Of a stretch of DNA of 9,810 bases, positions 6,315-9,810 are shown piece after piece. Source of the DNA: an uncultured Clostridia bacterium (GTDB lineage: Bacteria; Bacillota; Clostridia; Oscillospirales; Oscillospiraceae); NCBI GenBank assembly GCA_947177005.1, contig CAMWSZ010000080.1, positions 1 through 9,810 on the forward strand, in the 5' to 3' direction. Numbering within the stretch: the first letter of the stretch is position 1; the number at the start of each line of letters is the position of its first letter. Position numbers and translations under genes: made by a program. The notes beneath the pieces are model-generated. The model saw nothing but the letters and a program-made list of their open reading frames with translations. It was not told where the DNA came from and did no database searches.

Positions 6315-8543
6315 ATGGGGATTTTTAACCGGTATGCTCCCTTTGTACAGGAATATATCTATCGAAACGGCTGGGGAAATCTGCGTGCGATTCAGGTAGC
6401 CGCAGCGAACGCCATTTTTAATACTGATGAACATGTCCTTTTAACTGCTTCTACGGCCTCCGGCAAAACCGAGGCGGCCTTCTTCCCTATCATCACGTTG
6501 TTTTCGGAGTCTCCTCCGGCTTCTGTGGGCTGCCTGTATATCGGACCGTTAAAGGCGCTGATTAACGACCAGTTTTCCAGGCTGAATGATCTGTGCGCCG
6601 AGGCGGAAATTCCCGTCTGGCACTGGCACGGCGATGTCGCACAGAGCCACAAGAGCAAACTGCTCAAGCATCCATCCGGTATCCTCCAGATTACTCCGGA
6701 ATCTCTGGAAGCCATTTTGCTGCATAAGCACGCCGCCATTCCGGCGCTTTTCGGTGATCTCCGCTTCATAGTCATTGATGAGGTCCATTCCCTTCTGCGC
6801 GGCGACCGCGGCGGACAGACGCTGTGCCTGATAGAACGGCTGAGCCGTCTGGCCGGTGTGGAACCCCGGCGAATCGGACTGTCCGCCACAATGGGTGATC
6901 CGGAGGGCACCGGAAAATTTCTGGCATTGGGCACCAAGCGCGGAACAGTCATTCCTAAAATCGAGGCGAAAGGCTCGAAATGGCGGCTGAGTATGGAGCA
7001 TTTCTACGTAAAGGATGTACAGGCCGCCGGGGGCCGGGATGATATCGGCGCCTTGCCCGTGCTGGAGGAAAAGACAGATGAAGCGCCGGCAGGAGCAGAT
7101 CCCGGAATCGGATATATTTTTGAGCATACCCGGGGCAAAAAATGTCTGGTATTTGTCAACTCGCGGGAAGAATGCGAGACTGTCACGACAACTCTGCGGC
7201 AGTACTGCGAATACAGACGGGAGCCGGACCGTTTTCTCATACATCACGGCAATCTCTCCGCCTCCTATCGGGAAACTGCCGAAGAGATCATGAAGGATGA
7301 CTCCCGGTATATGACCACTGTCACCACCGCAACCTTGGAACTGGGCATCGACATCGGCCGTCTGGAACGGGCCTTCCAGATCGACGCGCCTTGGACCGTA
7401 TCGTCCTTTTTGCAGCGCATGGGACGGACCGGACGGCGGGAACAGCCTCAGGAGATGTGGTTTGTCATGCGGGAGGATGAACCGGAAGCAAGAGCCATGC
7501 TGCCCTCCACGATTCCCTGGAAACTGCTTCAGGGGATTGCCCTGGTGCAGCTCTATCTGGAGGAACGCTGGGTGGAACCGCCCCGTTTGGACCGCCTGCC
7601 CTACAGCCTGCTGTACCACCAGACAATGGCTACCCTGGCCTCCTGCGGCGAACTGTCTCCCCGGGCTTTGGCGGACCGGGTGCTTCGGCTGACCTATTTT
7701 CATCGGGTATCGCAGGAGGATTACAGGATCTTGCTGCGGCATCTTTTGGACTCCGGTCATCTTCAAAAAACAGAACAGGGCGGGTTGATCGTAGGGCTTG
7801 CCGGAGAGCGGGTCGTGAACTCTTACCGCTTTTACGGAGTTTTTCAGGAAAACGAGGAATACACGGTCCGCTGCGAATCGCAGGAGCTGGGAACCGTAGT
7901 ACTGCCTCCCCCGGTGGGAGAAAAGCTGGCGATTGCGGGACATGTCTGGGTCGTTCTGGATATAGACCGCAAACGGCATCTGGTGTATTGCCAGCAGGTC
8001 AAAGGCAGTATCCCGGCCTATTTCGGACAGTGCCCCGGTGATCTGCATACAAAAATCTTGCAGCGGATGCGTCAGGTTCTCCGCGAGGACCGCCAGTATC
8101 CTTACCTGATGAAAAATGCAGCGGTCCGTCTGGAGAACGCCCGGCTTACGGCCAGTCACTCCGGGGCCGGAGAGATCCCACTTATTAATCTGGGCGGGAA
8201 TATGTGGTGCCTGCTCCCTTGGACAGGAACATATACCTTCCTTGCTATGGAACGATTCCTGCGGATAAAATGCGGGGAACGCCTGGGACTGAGGAATCTC
8301 GATTCTGCCCGTCCTTACTATATGCAGTTCACGATGAATGCGAGTGAACAGGAGTTTTTCCGGATTGTGTCCAGCGAGATCCGCAAACCTTTCGACCCCT
8401 TAGATCTGGTTTATCCCAAAGAGCTGCCTTTATTTGATAAATATGACGAATTTCTCCCGGACGAGTTGGTCAGAAAGGGTTTTGCTCACAGCGTTTTGGA
8501 CCTGAATGGGCTTCGGGAAACCATTCTGCGTTGGGAGAATTAA
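6315..8543 (+). CDS. DEAD/DEAH superfamily 2 helicase, Lhr/BrxHI-like
   Basis: A 742-residue helicase with every SF2 motif in order: motif I ASTASGKTE (45-53), Ia GPLKAL (77-82), Ib TPESLE (127-132), II DEVH (155-158), III SAT (190-192), IV LVFVNSREE (278-286), V TATLELGIDIG (338-348) and VI QRMGRTGR (367-374). The DEVH box, the GIDIG motif and the following region resemble Lhr-type helicases and BrxHI of type 2 BREX. Residues 425-500 look like a winged-helix module (LPYSLLYHQTMATLASCGELSPRAL). The last 240 residues (500-742) contain a beta-rich segment (YRFYGVFQENEEYTVRC) and a helical tail that I cannot assign. The start ATG has GAGGA (6304-6308) at 6 bases, overlapping the preceding stop; the gap to the ATPase gene is 9 bases. 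The predicted activity is ATP-driven translocation or unwinding of nucleic acid. No nuclease domain is apparent. The gene ends just before a terminator. Confidence 0.9.
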   Translation: MGIFNRYAPFVQEYIYRNGWGNLRAIQVAAANAIFNTDEHVLLTASTASGKTEAAFFPIITLFSESPPASVGCLYIGPLKALINDQFSRLNDLCAEAEIPVWHWHGDVAQSHKSKLLKHPSGILQITPESLEAILLHKHAAIPALFGDLRFIVIDEVHSLLRGDRGGQTLCLIERLSRLAGVEPRRIGLSATMGDPEGTGKFLALGTKRGTVIPKIEAKGSKWRLSMEHFYVKDVQAAGGRDDIGALPVLEEKTDEAPAGADPGIGYIFEHTRGKKCLVFVNSREECETVTTTLRQYCEYRREPDRFLIHHGNLSASYRETAEEIMKDDSRYMTTVTTATLELGIDIGRLERAFQIDAPWTVSSFLQRMGRTGRREQPQEMWFVMREDEPEARAMLPSTIPWKLLQGIALVQLYLEERWVEPPRLDRLPYSLLYHQTMATLASCGELSPRALADRVLRLTYFHRVSQEDYRILLRHLLDSGHLQKTEQGGLIVGLAGERVVNSYRFYGVFQENEEYTVRCESQELGTVVLPPPVGEKLAIAGHVWVVLDIDRKRHLVYCQQVKGSIPAYFGQCPGDLHTKILQRMRQVLREDRQYPYLMKNAAVRLENARLTASHSGAGEIPLINLGGNMWCLLPWTGTYTFLAMERFLRIKCGERLGLRNLDSARPYYMQFTMNASEQEFFRIVSSEIRKPFDPLDLVYPKELPLFDKYDEFLPDELVRKGFAHSVLDLNGLRETILRWEN

Positions 8544-8584
8544 GGCGCAGCCCTTGGTTCAGCATAACTGCATACTATACAGCT

Positions 8585-8619
8585 ACACCCCAAGGATTTC
8601 CCTTGGGGTGTGTTGTTTT
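8585..8619 (+). terminator. Rho-independent terminator of the TerB-ATPase-helicase operon
   Basis: A perfect 11-bp stem, ACACCCCAAGG (8585-8595) with CCTTGGGGTGT (8601-8611), and a 5-base loop, followed by the T-rich GTTGTTTT. It begins 41 bases after the helicase stop codon. It also lies 22 bases beyond the mgtE stop, so it might serve both converging genes, although the minus-strand tail is not T-rich. Confidence 0.88.
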
Positions 8620-8632
8620 ACAGCAATGCAGG

Positions 8633-9810
8633 TCAAATATGCAGGATCCATGTGGCGATCCGAAAATACAGGATCAAGGTAATGGCATCCACTATGGTGG
8701 TGATGAACGGACTGGCCATAACCGCAGGGTCAAACCCTGCCTTCTGGGCAAGCATAGGGAGACTGCATCCCACCAGCTTCGCCACAAATATGGTTACGAC
8801 AAGCGTCAGGCATATCACCCCGGCAACCTGCATTCCCACTCTGTCCAAGAGAATCAGTTTCACAAAATTGCATACTGCTAATACCAGGCCGCACAGCAGC
8901 GCTACCCTGCTCTCCTTCCAGATGACGCTGAAAATGTCCCTGAATTCGATCTCGTTCAGCGAGAGGCCGCGGATAATTGTAACACTTGCCTGTCCGCCTG
9001 CATTTCCTCCTGTATCCATTAGCATAGGGATAAATGCTGAGAGAACCATGCAGGCGCTCAAGGCGTCCTCGAAAGAGGAGATGATCCTGCCGGTAAAGGT
9101 CGCCGAGATCATAAGCAGCAGCAGCCATGGAATCCGTTTCTTAAAGATCTCAAGAATACCCATTTTCATATACGGTTTATCGGACGGCGTAATAGCGGCC
9201 ATTTTTTCGATGTCCTCCGTGGCTTCTTCCTGCATAATGTCCACAACGTCGTCAACCGTGATGATTCCGACCAGCCGGTTTTCGTTGTCCACCACAGGCA
9301 TGGCCGTAAAATCGTATTTCTGGAACTGTTTGGCCACTTCCTCCTGGTCCATTAACGTATGCAGGGAAATGACATTTTCGTGCATGATATTTCGGATGAC
9401 CGTATCCGGACTGCTGAGCAGAAGATACCGCAGGGATGCCGTGCCGACAAGCTTACGTTCATTGTCCAAGACGTAACAGATATTAATCGTCTCGCTGTCC
9501 ACGCCTACCTTCCGTATCCGTTCAATCGCCTCCTGCACCGTAATGTTCTCTTTGAAATCCACAAATTCCACCGTCATGATGCTTCCGGCAGAATCCTCCG
9601 GATACCGCAGAAGCTGGTTGACGTCACGCCTCGTTTCCGGGCTTGCGTTGGCAAGCAGCTTTTTCACGACATTGGCAGGCATTTCTTCCAGAAGGTCTGC
9701 GGCGTCATCCGCCATTAGATTATCAATAATGCCGGCGGCTTCTTTTTCGGAGAGCGCCGTAATGATAAGCTGCTGATTGTCTACGTCCATATAGGAGAAT
9801 ACATCAGCGG
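8633..9810 (-). CDS. mgtE: Magnesium transporter MgtE, N-terminus cut off by window edge
   Basis: MgtE is a dimeric, Mg2+-gated channel in the cytoplasmic membrane. The frame is open to base 9810; the codons before the Met at 9790 read ADVFSY, which continues the MgtE N-domain, so that Met is internal and about 60-70 residues are missing. Positions below count from the 9790 Met. The remaining superhelical N-domain includes NLMADDAADLLEEMP (24-38). CBS domain 1 is about 68-125 and CBS domain 2 about 133-188, with FTAMPVVDNENRLVGIITVDDVVDIM (161-186). The plug helix follows. The five-helix pore domain (about 219-385) has the signature MDTGGNAGGQA (258-268) and, in the last helix, DPAVMASP (354-361) and Asp368, equivalent to the conserved pore aspartate. 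The gene converges on the helicase gene and is probably unrelated to it in function. Confidence 0.95.
   Translation of the reverse strand, partial: ADVFSYMDVDNQQLIITALSEKEAAGIIDNLMADDAADLLEEMPANVVKKLLANASPETRRDVNQLLRYPEDSAGSIMTVEFVDFKENITVQEAIERIRKVGVDSETINICYVLDNERKLVGTASLRYLLLSSPDTVIRNIMHENVISLHTLMDQEEVAKQFQKYDFTAMPVVDNENRLVGIITVDDVVDIMQEEATEDIEKMAAITPSDKPYMKMGILEIFKKRIPWLLLLMISATFTGRIISSFEDALSACMVLSAFIPMLMDTGGNAGGQASVTIIRGLSLNEIEFRDIFSVIWKESRVALLCGLVLAVCNFVKLILLDRVGMQVAGVICLTLVVTIFVAKLVGCSLPMLAQKAGFDPAVMASPFITTIVDAITLILYFRIATWILHI

Noticed and set aside
6549..8159. A 536-codon open frame on the minus strand opposite the helicase gene
   Set aside because: It is rich in Gln, His, Pro and Arg with no recognisable domain, has no convincing ribosome binding site, and lies antisense to a helicase with all SF2 motifs intact. 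It is a by-product of GC-rich codon use.
3532..8543. A tellurite-resistance (ter) operon
   Set aside because: No TerC, TerD, TerE, TerZ or TerY-type gene is present. The TerB_N/TerB_C domains alone, next to an ATPase and a helicase, do not indicate tellurite resistance.
8610..9476. A 288-codon open frame on the plus strand opposite mgtE
   Set aside because: It is Ser/Thr/Met-rich with no domain pattern and begins inside the terminator stem; the opposite strand encodes an unmistakable MgtE.
1..9810. CRISPR array, tRNA, rRNA, insertion sequence or prophage genes
   Set aside because: No regularly spaced repeats, cloverleaf-like sequences, rRNA segments, transposase or integrase motifs were found on either strand.

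Overview
The window looks like chromosome from a spore-forming, fairly GC-rich (roughly mid-50s %) member of the Clostridia, most likely an Oscillospiraceae-type gut Firmicute. The reasons are a YtfJ/GerW-type spore protein, a DUF2953 protein, an ScpA/ScpB pair downstream of an M50 peptidase, strong AGGAGG-like ribosome binding sites and consensus sigma-A promoters. The taxonomic call is inference from gene content and order.

Left block (1-3208, all minus strand): a housekeeping operon read right to left. It starts at a good extended -10 promoter (3180-3208) and runs: site-2-protease-family membrane metallopeptidase (M50), scpA, scpB, a DUF2953 protein with a very lysine-rich linker, and ytfJ, which leaves the window at base 1. 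Gaps of 16-70 bases with individual ribosome binding sites suggest one transcript. ScpA and ScpB are the kleisin and its partner for the SMC condensin complex. YtfJ points to sporulation.

Divergent intergenic region (3136-3531): it holds a minus-strand promoter for the M50 operon, a near-perfect plus-strand promoter (TTGACT, 17 bases, TATAAT) and between them about 260 bases with a hairpin-like repeat and a perfect 12-base palindrome, but no gene.

Middle block (3532-8543, plus strand): a compact three-gene operon. It encodes a protein with TerB_N and TerB_C domains, a P-loop ATPase of the BrxD (DUF2791) type, and an Lhr-like DEAD/DEAH superfamily 2 helicase of the BrxHI type. The first two genes overlap by ATGA and the third follows after 9 bases. 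The operon has its own promoter and ends in a strong stem-loop terminator (8585-8619). The ATPase and helicase resemble the BrxD-BrxHI pair of type 2 BREX (Pgl) systems, but no other BREX component (PglX, PglZ, BrxC/PglY, PglW) is present; a TerB-type protein takes their place. This is the most interesting part of the window and a candidate stand-alone DNA-processing or anti-phage system. That function is inferred, not shown.

Right block (8633-9810, minus strand): the larger part of an MgtE-type magnesium transporter with CBS domains, convergent with the helicase gene and cut off at its N-terminus by the window edge. No transposase, integrase, tRNA, rRNA or CRISPR array was seen.
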